A DNA stretch of 31,805 nucleotides from an uncultured Ligilactobacillus sp. (lineage in GTDB: Bacteria; Bacillota; Bacilli; Lactobacillales; Lactobacillaceae): NCBI GenBank assembly GCA_934215475.1, contig CAKPZY010000020.1:1-31805 (forward strand), written 5' to 3'. Shown piece by piece: positions 8,271 through 15,761 of this stretch; within the stretch, counting starts at the first letter, position 1, and every line of letters begins with the position of its first letter. A program made the position numbers and the translations under genes. The notes beneath the pieces are model-generated. The model was not told the DNA's origin. It searched no databases and saw only the letters and a list, made by a program, of their open reading frames with translations.

Positions 8271-8328
8271 ACGACAATAGCCGTCCTTTTATGTTATTTA
8301 ACATAAAGGGACGGCTGTTGTCGTTTTT
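8271..8328 (+). terminator. second T-box terminator
   Basis: A very long stem: ACGACAATAGCCGTCC with further pairs inward against GGACGGCTGTTGTCGT, ending in TTTTT. Its 5' arm begins inside the second T-box sequence, as expected for mutually exclusive antiterminator and terminator folds. The following 8329-8503 stretch shows no gene or clear signal. Confidence 0.9.
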
Positions 8329-8518
8329 AGCCTACCGTTAACCATGGCCCATTTATTCTATCAGCGTTAGTTGAACACTGTTATTTGGTTGAACTAAGCG
8401 AACCGGCACACATTGTTTTAACCCTCACAAAAACACAGCCAAGGATCACGCTATAACAGCGAATTTGCGAAATGGCTGACGCCTTAACTGGACACTAAAT
8501 TTTAAAAGGAGAAATCTT

Positions 8519-9160
8519 ATGACTTATATCGAACAAATTGCACCTTCACTACTCTCCGGAGCTTGGATGTCTATTAAAATATTTTTATGGACACTGGTGG
8601 CTTCTCTGCCGCTGGGAGTCATTGTCAGTTTAGGGCTGCTATCAAAATTCAGCCCACTGCGTGCCGTTTTAAAATTTTACGTTTGGATCATGCGAGGAAC
8701 CCCACTATTACTACAGCTGATTTTTGTCTTTTACGGACTACCGATCATTGGGATAATTTTTCAGAGATATGATGCAGCGATCTTCGCTTTCATATTAAAC
8801 TACACAGCTTATTTTGCCGAAATTTTCCGGGGCGGATTTCAAGCAATACCAAACGGACAATTTGAAAGTGCTAAAGTCTTGCGCCTCAGCAAAATTCAAA
8901 CGCTGCTACATATCGTGATCCCCCAAGTCATCAAGATCGTCATTCCATCGATAGGCAATGAAGTCGTCAACTTGGTCAAGGACACCTCATTAGTATACGT
9001 CATCGGGTTAGGCGATCTGCTAAGGGCCGGCAATGTAGCGACAGCCCGTGATGTCACCTTGATACCGCTGGTCTTGGTCGGAGCGATCTACCTGATCATG
9101 ACAGGCCTTGCTGCTTACGCGTTGAGAAAAGTGGAACAACATTACGCTAAGTGGCGGTAA
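8519..9160 (+). CDS. polar amino acid ABC transporter permease (HisM/GlnP type)
   Basis: Inner-membrane permease of a polar amino-acid uptake system, 213 residues. It begins with SLLSGAWMSIKIF, the usual N-terminus of this family, has about five hydrophobic segments, and contains the stretch VWIMRGTPLLLQLIFVFYGLP. The EAA loop that contacts the ATPase is FESAKVLRLSKIQTLLHIVIPQ. The ATG has AAAAGGAG upstream. It is first in a three-gene operon (permease, ATPase, lipoprotein) behind the T-box leader. The T-box reading suggests histidine, but the protein itself does not prove the substrate. Confidence 0.92.
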   Translation: MTYIEQIAPSLLSGAWMSIKIFLWTLVASLPLGVIVSLGLLSKFSPLRAVLKFYVWIMRGTPLLLQLIFVFYGLPIIGIIFQRYDAAIFAFILNYTAYFAEIFRGGFQAIPNGQFESAKVLRLSKIQTLLHIVIPQVIKIVIPSIGNEVVNLVKDTSLVYVIGLGDLLRAGNVATARDVTLIPLVLVGAIYLIMTGLAAYALRKVEQHYAKWR

Positions 9161-9221
9161 TAGAAAGCCCGAAAAGCCTCAAAATTAAAACCGATGTAAC
9201 CTGTTACGAGGAGGAATTCAC

Positions 9222-9878
9222 ATGCTGGAACTAAAAAATATTACTAAAAAATTTGGTGTACGCACTATTTTGGACGATCTGAATTTACAGATCCCTGACG
9301 GGCAGATCTTAGCGATCGTGGGTCCATCCGGTGCCGGTAAAACCACACTTTTACGGTGCCTGAGCGGTTTAGAAACTCCGGAGAGCGGCACATTTTTACT
9401 TAATGGGAAGCCGTTTAAGCCTACTTCACCTGATAATAATGAACAAATTATCGGGGTGGTTTTTCAAGACTACCAGTTGTTCCCCAACTTAACTGTCCTT
9501 GAAAATATTACACTTTCACCCAAGCTTGTCCTCAAACAGACTAAAGCCGAAGCGAACAAGAAAGCGGATGAATTGCTGAAAAAATTAGACCTGACCGGCA
9601 AAGAACAACTCTATCCTTATCAATTATCCGGTGGTCAGCAACAACGTGTCGCAATTGTTCGCGCATTAGCGATGGAGCCGCAAGTCCTTTGTTATGACGA
9701 ACCAACTTCCGCCCTCGACCCGGCATTGCGTGAAAAAGTCAGTCAAATCATTTTAAATCTCAAGGATGAAAAAATGACGCAAGTGATCGTAACCCATGAT
9801 ATGGACTTTGCCAAGCAAACTGCTGATAAGATCTTCACCGTCAATGCATTGGATGCCGTAGGAGGGGAAGCTAATTGA
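9222..9878 (+). CDS. amino acid ABC transporter ATP-binding protein
   Basis: Cytoplasmic ATPase of the same uptake system, 218 residues. Walker A is GPSGAGKTT (about residues 34-42), the Q-loop is VVFQDYQLFPNLT, the signature is LSGGQQQR, Walker B is VLCYDEPTSALDP, and the switch histidine is in VIVTHDM. These are the hallmarks of the GlnQ/HisP group. The ATG is preceded by GAGGAGG. It ends in a TTGA overlap with the lipoprotein gene. It is slightly shorter than many GlnQ proteins (about 240) but complete in motifs. Confidence 0.92.
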   Translation: MLELKNITKKFGVRTILDDLNLQIPDGQILAIVGPSGAGKTTLLRCLSGLETPESGTFLLNGKPFKPTSPDNNEQIIGVVFQDYQLFPNLTVLENITLSPKLVLKQTKAEANKKADELLKKLDLTGKEQLYPYQLSGGQQQRVAIVRALAMEPQVLCYDEPTSALDPALREKVSQIILNLKDEKMTQVIVTHDMDFAKQTADKIFTVNALDAVGGEAN

Positions 9879-10723
9879 AGAAAAAAAGCAAATTTACGTT
9901 TTTTCTCTTGCTGAGCTGCGCTCTTATCCTCACCGGTTGTGGTGTCTCTGTGGGGAAAAAAGCGGATAATACCAATAATTGGAACCAGATTCAAAAACGC
10001 GGTTATGTTACTATCGGCGCGGATGACACTTTTGTCCCAATGGGTTTTCGGCAAAAAAGCGGTCGCTTGGTCGGTTATGATGTTGACTTAGCGAAAGCTG
10101 TTTTTAAACTGTACGGTATTAAAACTAATTTTCAATCGATCGACTGGTCGATGAACGCGACCGAGCTGAAAAATGGGACGATCGACCTGATATGGAATGG
10201 TTTTACCAAAACACCAGAACGTGAAGCAAAGGTGGCATTCAGCAAAACTTATTTACAAAATAATCAAGTCTTAGTTTCATTAAAAAAGAATCATATCAAT
10301 TCGTATGCTGATATGAATGGTAAAGTTCTCGGAGCTCAAACCGGCTCCTCCGGTTCAAATGATATCAACAAGTACCCCACGCTGCTGAAAGACCGGATCA
10401 AAGACCACGAGCCTGTCCTCTATGAATCTTTCACCAATGCTTTTATCGATCTCAATTCCAACCGGATCCAAGGTTTGCTGATCGACAGCAGCTATGCTGA
10501 CTATTATATCGCCCATCAAAAAAATCCAGGCGATTTCCAAACCATCCGCGGAGCATTTCGACCGGAAGCATTCGGAGTCGGTATGCGTAAAAGTGACGTC
10601 ACTCTGCGCAGCAAAGTCAATGCAGGCCTTAAAAAACTCGCAGCCGATGGAACATTAACTAAAATAAATCAGAAATGGTTTGGTAACAAAGCCGACTCGC
10701 CCTTACTGAATAATCAAAATTGA
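9875..10723 (+). CDS. amino acid ABC transporter substrate-binding lipoprotein
   Basis: Extracellular solute-binding protein family 3, 282 residues. The signal peptide MKKKSKFTFFLLLSCALILTGC ends in the lipobox LTGC, with lipid-modified Cys22. The mature part has family motifs GYVTIGADDTFVPMGF, GRLVGYDVDLAKAVF, NGTIDLIWNGFTKTPER and KVLGAQTGSSGSND. The TTG start overlaps the ATPase stop as TTGA, with GGAGGGGAAG upstream, so translation is likely coupled. Substrate is inferred to be a polar amino acid, likely histidine from the leader. Confidence 0.92.
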   Translation: MKKKSKFTFFLLLSCALILTGCGVSVGKKADNTNNWNQIQKRGYVTIGADDTFVPMGFRQKSGRLVGYDVDLAKAVFKLYGIKTNFQSIDWSMNATELKNGTIDLIWNGFTKTPEREAKVAFSKTYLQNNQVLVSLKKNHINSYADMNGKVLGAQTGSSGSNDINKYPTLLKDRIKDHEPVLYESFTNAFIDLNSNRIQGLLIDSSYADYYIAHQKNPGDFQTIRGAFRPEAFGVGMRKSDVTLRSKVNAGLKKLAADGTLTKINQKWFGNKADSPLLNNQN

Positions 10724-10806
10724 ACAACTTTATCACCAGTAAACTAGTCTTAAAAACGAAACTTTTATTCAACTGTTTTTACGTCGTGTTTTGACTCACG
10801 TGATAT

Positions 10807-10844
10807 AAAAAAGACCGCCCGATTTCTCGGAGCGGTCTTTTTTA
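10807..10844. terminator. bidirectional terminator between the ABC operon and the PspC gene
   Basis: AAGACCGC pairs with GCGGTCTT, with additional inner CCGA/CTCGG pairing, flanked by A- and T-runs on both sides. It can therefore end transcription from either strand; the two operons converge here. Confidence 0.9.
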
Positions 10845-10849
10845 GTTAG

Positions 10850-11101
10850 CTAATCTTTTTCTTTGAACTCGCCTTGGATGACCGAATCATCATCTTTTTG
10901 TCCCTGGTCACTGTCTGGCATTAGGATCGCTGCAACCCAGTAGAAAAGCAGCCCCCATATGATCGAACCGGGGAAAATAATCAAAAAGGCTCCGACTAGG
11001 CGTGTGATCGTTTTGTCCCAATTAAAATATTCAGCGATCCCGCCGCATACTCCGCTGATAACTTTATCAGTTGATTTAGTTAGTTTCTTTTTCTTACTCA
11101 T
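10850..11101 (-). CDS. PspC domain-containing membrane protein
   Basis: An 83-residue PspC (phage shock protein C) family protein, the last gene of a cell-envelope operon. It starts MSKKKKLTKSTDKVISGVCGGIAEYF, the typical PspC N-terminal motif. A hydrophobic hairpin follows (residues about 30-60, TRLVGAFLIIFPG and GLLFYWVAAILMP), then an acidic tail. The start chosen is the ATG at 11101 with GGGAG upstream; a longer in-frame extension lacks similarity. Such proteins sense or respond to membrane stress in partnership with PadR/DUF4097 neighbours; the exact role here is inferred. Confidence 0.88.
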   Translation of the reverse strand: MSKKKKLTKSTDKVISGVCGGIAEYFNWDKTITRLVGAFLIIFPGSIIWGLLFYWVAAILMPDSDQGQKDDDSVIQGEFKEKD

Positions 11102-11153
11102 GTCACTCACTACTCCCTTTAAACATTGTTTCTGATTTTGCGTTTTAACTTTA

Positions 11154-11501
11154 TTATGAAGGCCGGCCACTTTCCTGTGAATTTTTGTGCTTATTTTCAG
11201 GTTTAAATACCCTGTCTAAACTATTTTTGTAGTCGCTCCACATTTGATAGACATTTGCCAAATGCTCCTTGCCGCTGCCTGTGATCTTATAATAACGTCG
11301 ATTTCTTCCTTGAAATGGCTGATCATAAGTCGTCAGATAGCCGCTTTTGTTTAGCCTGCGTAAAACAGGATACATGGTGGATTCTGAAATCGAGATCGCC
11401 TTTTGCATGTCACGAGTCAAAGCGTATCCATAATAATCTTCACGATTCAATAAGGCTAAAACTAGTCCGTCAAGCAGATCGGCAGTCACTTGGATTTTCA
11501 C
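11154..11501 (-). CDS. PadR family transcriptional regulator
   Basis: A 115-residue winged-helix regulator. The DNA-binding part has DLLDGLVLALLNREDYYGYALTRDM, then ISESTMYPVLRRLNKSGYLTTY and RNRRYYKITGSGKEHL, the standard PadR order (helices, recognition helix STMYPVLRRL, wing). A short C-terminal helix follows. The start is GTG at 11501 (or TTG at 11507), after AAAGGA; the frame extends upstream into the DUF4097 gene, but that is overlap. It probably represses its own operon, where a palindrome covers the -10 box upstream of the first gene. Confidence 0.88.
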   Translation of the reverse strand: MKIQVTADLLDGLVLALLNREDYYGYALTRDMQKAISISESTMYPVLRRLNKSGYLTTYDQPFQGRNRRYYKITGSGKEHLANVYQMWSDYKNSLDRVFKPENKHKNSQESGRPS

Positions 11502-11535
11502 ACGCAATGTTCCTTTCTTTTGACTTGCCTGTTGC

Positions 11536-12492
11536 TTACCGAACGGTATTATCTCCATCTGTATTAAAGATCGTCAAAACATTAGTGGCCGTCCCACTAT
11601 GAAGAGAACCGCTTTTCTGGTGATTGCCAAACAGATCATTATGAGAATTGGCATTGGCTGTCAAATCATACCCGCCTGCTTTAACATTGGTCAGTGTATT
11701 ATTTCCGTCATTGTTAATGAGTGAATAGCCATTGGTAACGGTGCTATCGGTAATTTTAACATCACCATCCGTCACGTTGGCTTTGCCACCATCCAATGAA
11801 ACATTACGCATGGTAATATCACCATCACTTTGCTGCAGTTCAACTCCCCGCAAAGTGCCGTTTTGAGCGACAACATCACAATTATCCCCTGTGATCAAGC
11901 CGCCTAAGATCGTTGAATCTTCCAAACGAATATCGGCATCATCACGAACTTCAATATTGGTGTTATCCACATTGACATTTCTCAGATTTAACAACCCTAA
12001 AGAACCGATGGCTTCCAAATAACCCGTACTTACTCCTTCTATAACCGTTGTGCCGCGATTATTTAAATTTCTTATTCTATTTAACTTAACATTGTCCGGA
12101 ATGTAGACTGTCAATTTATTAGAAACGCGGTATTCATCGCCGCTCCAATGAAAACCAAGGAAATTTTTTCGTACCAAGTTGGTCCCTTTTTGCCGAACGA
12201 CCAGTCGGCCATTCAAAACTTTTACCCGTGGGCGGGCACTTTTACGGCCGTGGTACTTAACTCCATAATTATCTCCTCTGCGGATCACGACATTGGCATT
12301 ACCAACTGTTACATCGACCTGTTTAAAAGCCTCAGTGGAATAACTATGCTGATAATTAGCCTTGTTGCTGTAAACAACTGGTTTCCAACCATTGAATACG
12401 ACGTCTTTGGCACCATGGGCAAAAGCTCCGATCGCTAGGAAAATCACTCCGACGACCAAAAATAGCCAGCCCCACTTAAACATTCTCTTCAT
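11536..12492 (-). CDS. DUF4097 family beta-strand repeat protein, membrane anchored
   Basis: A 318-residue protein with an N-terminal membrane anchor (MKRMFKWGWLFLVVGVIFLAIGAFAHG) followed by a long beta-rich region of short parallel-helix-like repeats with many N/D/G turns (DNTNIEVRDDADIRL, DGDITMRNVSL, DGDVKITDSTV). This matches the DUF4097 (putative adhesin-like) family found with PadR, HAAS and PspC genes. Probably exposed outside the membrane. Start ATG at 12492 overlaps the HAAS gene by 17 nt. Function unknown; an envelope-stress role is inferred from context. Confidence 0.85.
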   Translation of the reverse strand: MKRMFKWGWLFLVVGVIFLAIGAFAHGAKDVVFNGWKPVVYSNKANYQHSYSTEAFKQVDVTVGNANVVIRRGDNYGVKYHGRKSARPRVKVLNGRLVVRQKGTNLVRKNFLGFHWSGDEYRVSNKLTVYIPDNVKLNRIRNLNNRGTTVIEGVSTGYLEAIGSLGLLNLRNVNVDNTNIEVRDDADIRLEDSTILGGLITGDNCDVVAQNGTLRGVELQQSDGDITMRNVSLDGGKANVTDGDVKITDSTVTNGYSLINNDGNNTLTNVKAGGYDLTANANSHNDLFGNHQKSGSLHSGTATNVLTIFNTDGDNTVR

Positions 12493-13105
12493 TTTTTCTG
12501 CCCCCCTTACGACTTCCGTACTTGCGGTAAACGAAACGAGAAAAGTTGGCGATCCCCTGGATCACAGCAGAACATAGCCAATATAACAGGGGGGCAAAGA
12601 TCATTATTACGGCAGTGCCCACCAAAGCAATTCCGATGTAAAACAGTGCGACAAATGGAGCGCTAAAAAGAAGACCCAAACCAGAGTAAAGTGCCATTCC
12701 AGCTGCAACAATGATTGCCGCCACTAGTACTACCAGGCTGATTGCTAGCGCAAACAAAACTGCTCCGACCACGATCAAAGCAACCAAAGCAAAAAAGCCA
12801 ACAGCCAAAGTTAGTGGTGAAGTGATGATGGCCAAAGCAATCAACCAGATCAAACGTGAATTTGAACTAAGCGATGCAAACTTGTGATGCGCTGCCTCTT
12901 GATCAGTTTGCTTGATCGACTGATCCACCAAAATCTTGCGGCTCAGCCGTCGCGGCGTTCCCAGTGCTTTTTCTATCTCTTCTCTGGTCGTCAGACCGGC
13001 GTCAGAAATGTATTCATCATAATACTCAATGATGTTTTTCTTTTCCTCTTCACTAAGCTCGTTGAGATATTCCTCTAAATCAACCAGATACCTAGCTTTA
13101 TCCAT
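12476..13105 (-). CDS. HAAS/DUF1700 domain membrane protein
   Basis: A 209-residue protein. It begins with a HAAS signalling domain (YLVDLEEYLNELSEEEKKNIIEYYDEY, then EEIEKALGTPRRLSRKI, residues about 1-57). Three or four hydrophobic segments follow (residues about 80-195), and the tail is basic. HAAS domains are thought to link PadR-like regulators to membrane partners. The start ATG follows GGGGGGAG. It is first in the operon HAAS, DUF4097, PadR, PspC. More commonly PadR comes first; here it is third. Confidence 0.88.
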   Translation of the reverse strand: MDKARYLVDLEEYLNELSEEEKKNIIEYYDEYISDAGLTTREEIEKALGTPRRLSRKILVDQSIKQTDQEAAHHKFASLSSNSRLIWLIALAIITSPLTLAVGFFALVALIVVGAVLFALAISLVVLVAAIIVAAGMALYSGLGLLFSAPFVALFYIGIALVGTAVIMIFAPLLYWLCSAVIQGIANFSRFVYRKYGSRKGGRKNEENV

Positions 13106-13163
13106 AGATTACTCCCCCCTGCACCTGACTAATTTTGTCTAGGCTATATGATTCTAACTTCTG

Positions 13164-13197
13164 ACGATAGTATATATCGTATAATATTAAAAGTAAA
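13164..13197 (-). promoter_or_regulatory. promoter of the HAAS-PspC operon with a palindromic operator over the -10 box
   Basis: Minus strand: -35 TTTACT (13192-13197), 17-nt spacer, -10 TATACT (13169-13174). The palindrome ACGATA-N5-TATCGT (13164-13180) completely covers the -10 box, the expected layout for repression. The PadR protein encoded in this operon is the natural candidate to bind it (inference). Confidence 0.6.
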
Positions 13198-13453
13198 GCA
13201 ATAATGTTCGAATAATTAATTATGCATTCATTAGACACGATTCTGGTTTCAAGCCAAATGAATGTGTCACATCTTTATTCTTTTATCAAAACTATTATGT
13301 AATTTTGAACATATTTCGGGTAAAATGATATCAAATAGAAAAAATAAAAAACAGCACAATTGAAAATCGCTCAAGAGCAAGTTCTTGTTTTTAAGCTTGC
13401 TCATCACTGCTTTTTCTCATTCTTTTTGCCTGCTCGCTAAAGGAGGTCATTTT
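13198..13453 (+). other. intergenic leader before the dipeptidase gene
   Basis: No gene is seen. A 7-bp inverted repeat GAGCAAG (13375-13381) / CTTGCTC (13396-13402) lies 50 nt before the ATG and could fold in the 5' leader. Candidate promoter elements (TTGAAC at 13305, TAAAAT at 13321) are too close together to be trusted as a pair. Confidence 0.3.
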
Positions 13454-14011
13454 ATGGATACCAAATTAACCGGTTTTACCAACGTTCAAAAGCTCGATCC
13501 TGATATCATCGTTGATCTGCGTTACGCCACGAACAACAACTTCACCGGTCATACTATTTACGACTTTACTACCGCCATCGCCAGGACCGGCACAGCCCAA
13601 AAACTGGCCAAGGCAAGCGCACTCGTTAAAAAACATGGGTTTCGTTTAAAAATCTGGGACGCTTATCGTCCGACCATAGCACAAGAAAGGCTCTTTGAAG
13701 TTTACCCCGATCCGGAATTTGTCGCCCCTCCTGATCCTAATTACAGCCATCAGAAGGGAGTTACTTTTGATCTGACATTAACTTTCAGTGATGGTCAGGA
13801 ATGTCCGATGCCGACCGGTTTCGACGACTTCACAGGTCAAGCGCGCAGATCTGCTGACTGGTCCAGCGAAGCCGCTAAATATCACCAAATTCTAGACTCT
13901 GCGATGAAGAAAGCTGGGTTTATCGGTTATGAAAGTGAGTGGTGGGATTTCCGCGATTCACAAATGGATGAATACGGCCCGAAACAGGCTGATCCCAATA
14001 TGTATCAATAA
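13454..14011 (+). CDS. D-alanyl-D-alanine dipeptidase, VanX/Aad-like (M15D)
   Basis: A 185-residue zinc dipeptidase of the VanX family, which cleaves D-Ala-D-Ala. In lactobacilli with D-lactate-ended peptidoglycan this removes the dipeptide or recycles it. Conserved features: IVDLRYATNNNFTG, KIWDAYRP (Arg72), zinc ligands His99 and Asp106 in SHQKGVTFDLTL, and catalytic Glu162 in SEWWDF. The position of the third zinc ligand (His184 of VanX, EWWH) is Asp165 here, so metal binding may differ or the subfamily uses Asp. No signal peptide, so cytoplasmic. Start ATG at 13454 has AAAGGAGG. The frame is open upstream to 13385 but without similarity. Confidence 0.85.
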   Translation: MDTKLTGFTNVQKLDPDIIVDLRYATNNNFTGHTIYDFTTAIARTGTAQKLAKASALVKKHGFRLKIWDAYRPTIAQERLFEVYPDPEFVAPPDPNYSHQKGVTFDLTLTFSDGQECPMPTGFDDFTGQARRSADWSSEAAKYHQILDSAMKKAGFIGYESEWWDFRDSQMDEYGPKQADPNMYQ

Positions 14012-14044
14012 CCATCACGAGAAATTTAATTATTGTTTTTCCCG

Positions 14045-14083
14045 GCAGTCATAATGTTTATATAATTCATGACTGCTTTTTTT
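14045..14083 (+). terminator. intrinsic terminator after the dipeptidase gene
   Basis: GCAGTCAT (14045-14052) pairs perfectly with ATGACTGC (14069-14076), followed by seven T. Confidence 0.85.
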
Positions 14084-14179
14084 GCAGTTATTTTTTCTCC
14101 TACCCATTCAAACACGACGCTAAACTATGAAAAGCTTGGATAAATCTGGTCACGTGAGTAATTCCCTAAGAGGCAATAG

Positions 14180-14208
14180 TTGGAAATTTCAATAAATGCA
14201 AGTATTAT
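14180..14208 (+). promoter_or_regulatory. predicted promoter of the alpha/beta hydrolase gene
   Basis: -35 TTGGAA (14180-14185), 17-nt spacer, -10 TATTAT (14203-14208), about 120 nt before the ATG at 14328. Nothing else is seen in 14084-14327. Confidence 0.4.
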
Positions 14209-14327
14209 AGTATTGTTTATCAGATGCCTGTTAATAGCGGCAGGAACGACATTATTTTATAATTACCTGGCAAATGTTTAGCAAGTTTTACTTTTGCTTA
14301 TTAAAATAATTTTGGGGAGGAAATCCA

Positions 14328-15251
14328 ATGCAACGACAACTGGCAAGAAAAAAAGTCAAATTTCAAGACACAGAAATTGCTTATTATGATGGAGGATCTG
14401 GAACTCCGGTCATGCTGCTGCATGGTTTTCCAGATTCGGCAGACGTTTGGCGAAAGGTCACTCCCTTGTTGATCAACGATGGATACCGGGTCATTGCCCC
14501 CGACCTGCGCGGCTTTGGAGAATCTGCAGCTCCGGTTGCCGTAGGAAGTTACCAGATGCGTCGCTTGATGAAAGATCTGCTCGAACTAAAAAAATATTTG
14601 GACTTATCGCAACCGCTGGACCTCGTTGGACATGATTGGGGAGCTTTGATTGGCTGGAGCCTGATCACTTTTTACCCAGAAAATTTTAAGTCCTTTGTTC
14701 CAATAAGTGTCGGCCACCCCAAAGCATACGCGAATGATGGTGGTTTTGAACAGCAAAAAAAAGCCTGGTATACCATGGCATTTCAGCTAAAAGGGTTTGC
14801 AGAAAAATTATTTTCCCAAAATGATTGGGCTGTACTTAGGCTCTTCACTGGAAATGATCCCGAAGCAGTTTCAAACTGGATACCTGATCTCAACCGACCA
14901 GGAAGATTTACTTCTGCATTAAATCTTTACCGTGCAAATCTTAAACCCCGAAAACATAAAATACCATTTCCACCCACACAAGTTCCTGTATTTGGCATTA
15001 TTGGCAAGGATGATCCATATTTAAGCAGAACTCAAATGTCTGCATCTAGGAAATACGTTGGAGGATCATTTTCCTGGCTGAGTATCAAGGGTGAGCATTG
15101 GCTGCCTTTAGAACAGCCGGAACTGATCGCGGAACTGCTCACTAATTTTTATACCTTACCATTGCCACCACTGAGACATCGCGCAAAGCATATTGAAGCA
15201 AAGGGCTGGGAAAAGTTTTTGGATACAGCCAAACACCTTAAAAACAAATAA
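14328..15251 (+). CDS. alpha/beta hydrolase, epoxide hydrolase/haloalkane dehalogenase-like
   Basis: A 307-residue cytoplasmic alpha/beta-fold hydrolase. The oxyanion motif is HGFP (32-35). The nucleophile is Asp103 in GHDWGALIGW, typical of epoxide hydrolases and dehalogenases rather than esterases, which use Ser. The charge relay is probably an Asp in GKDDPYL and the His in GEHWLPLEQP. The cap domain region (about 130-220) is variable. The start ATG follows GGGGAGG. It is single-gene, with its own predicted promoter and a terminator after it. Substrate unknown; tyrosines of the epoxide hydrolase cap cannot be assigned with certainty. Confidence 0.8.
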   Translation: MQRQLARKKVKFQDTEIAYYDGGSGTPVMLLHGFPDSADVWRKVTPLLINDGYRVIAPDLRGFGESAAPVAVGSYQMRRLMKDLLELKKYLDLSQPLDLVGHDWGALIGWSLITFYPENFKSFVPISVGHPKAYANDGGFEQQKKAWYTMAFQLKGFAEKLFSQNDWAVLRLFTGNDPEAVSNWIPDLNRPGRFTSALNLYRANLKPRKHKIPFPPTQVPVFGIIGKDDPYLSRTQMSASRKYVGGSFSWLSIKGEHWLPLEQPELIAELLTNFYTLPLPPLRHRAKHIEAKGWEKFLDTAKHLKNK

Positions 15252-15300
15252 AAAACGCGGAATCTAACTTGCTTTGTGAGTTAAATTTGGCGTTTTTTAA
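15251..15300. terminator. bidirectional terminator between convergent hydrolase and VOC genes
   Basis: AAAACGC pairs with GCGTTTT, with an inner TAACT/AGTTA stem, giving T-runs on both strands. Confidence 0.75.
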
Positions 15301-15306
15301 AAATTT

Positions 15307-15687
15307 TTATTCATGCAGCTCTAATGGCAAGTTGTCTGGGTCAAAGAAAAAAGTCATCTTTTCACCCGTAAAATCATCTCTCCTGATCGGTTCGCATTCT
15401 ATACCCAGCTGAGTTAATTGCTTTACCGCATGCTCTACATCTGTCACGTGAAACGCCAGATGACGTAAGCCTAAGGCTTCTGGGTCGGTAACTCTTAGAG
15501 GTGCATCAGCTTTGATAAAAAGTTCCAATACTATGTTGCCAGAGACCAAGTGAAATAATACATCCTTTTTTTCAGGGCGTTCATGCCGGTCTTTAATACT
15601 GAAACCAAGTTTGTCAACGTAAAAAGTACGAGCTGCCTGCTCATTACTGCAGATCACAGCAATGTGATCAATTTTTTCCAAGCGCAA
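15307..15687 (-). CDS. VOC family metalloprotein, YaeR/glyoxalase-like
   Basis: A 126-residue vicinal oxygen chelate protein closely patterned like E. coli YaeR: KIDHIAVICSNEQAARTFYVDKLGF, then LVSGNIVLELF, GLRHLAFHVTDVEHAV, LGIECEPIRRDDFTGEKMTFFFDPDNLPLELHE. Metal ligands are expected at the His of DHIAV, Glu of LELF, His of RHLAF and the Glu near the end. The reaction is unproven; glyoxalase-like. The start is TTG at 15687 with AAAGGAGG 8 nt upstream; the longer frame to 15723 overlaps the ribosome binding site. It lies downstream of the OhrR-like gene on the same strand, separated by a hairpin. Confidence 0.85.
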   Translation of the reverse strand: MRLEKIDHIAVICSNEQAARTFYVDKLGFSIKDRHERPEKKDVLFHLVSGNIVLELFIKADAPLRVTDPEALGLRHLAFHVTDVEHAVKQLTQLGIECEPIRRDDFTGEKMTFFFDPDNLPLELHE

Positions 15688-15705
15688 ACTATTTTCCTCC
15701 TTTAA

Positions 15706-15739
15706 CAAAAAGCAAGCTCCCACTGCTGGGAACCTGCTG
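15706..15739 (-). terminator. hairpin/terminator between the OhrR-like and VOC genes
   Basis: Minus strand: AGCAGGTTCCCA pairs imperfectly with TGGGAGCTTGCT, then TTTTTG. It would limit, but may not block, transcription from the regulator gene into the VOC gene. Confidence 0.6.
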
Positions 15740-15761
15740 TTACGTACTTGAAAGATCAGGT

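Larger units (their letters stand above)
7915..8328 (+). promoter_or_regulatory. T-box leader with one Stem I and two tandem antiterminator/terminator modules (probably His)
   Basis: Stem I is shown by CTACA (7954-7958) pairing with TGTAG (8005-8009), by GCAG (7942-7945) pairing with CTGT, by the loop E-like AGTAG and by the AGAGAG motif (7968-7973). The specifier loop reads TGAATCACAC; CAC at 8015-8017 followed by A is the likely specifier codon (His). Module 1 has T-box GAGGTGGAACCGCG (8135-8148). Module 2 has GAGGTGGGACCACG (8260-8273). Each is preceded by a copy of the same hairpin, with a T-A to C-G compensatory change between copies (8109-8128 and 8233-8252). The second module's TGGG would pair with the CCCA end of tRNA-His (C73). 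The first module's TGGA would not. No second Stem I is visible. Confidence 0.85.

Noticed and set aside
13375..13402. Terminator or attenuator before the dipeptidase gene
   Set aside because: The 7-bp inverted repeat has no T-run after its 3' arm, so it does not look like an intrinsic terminator.
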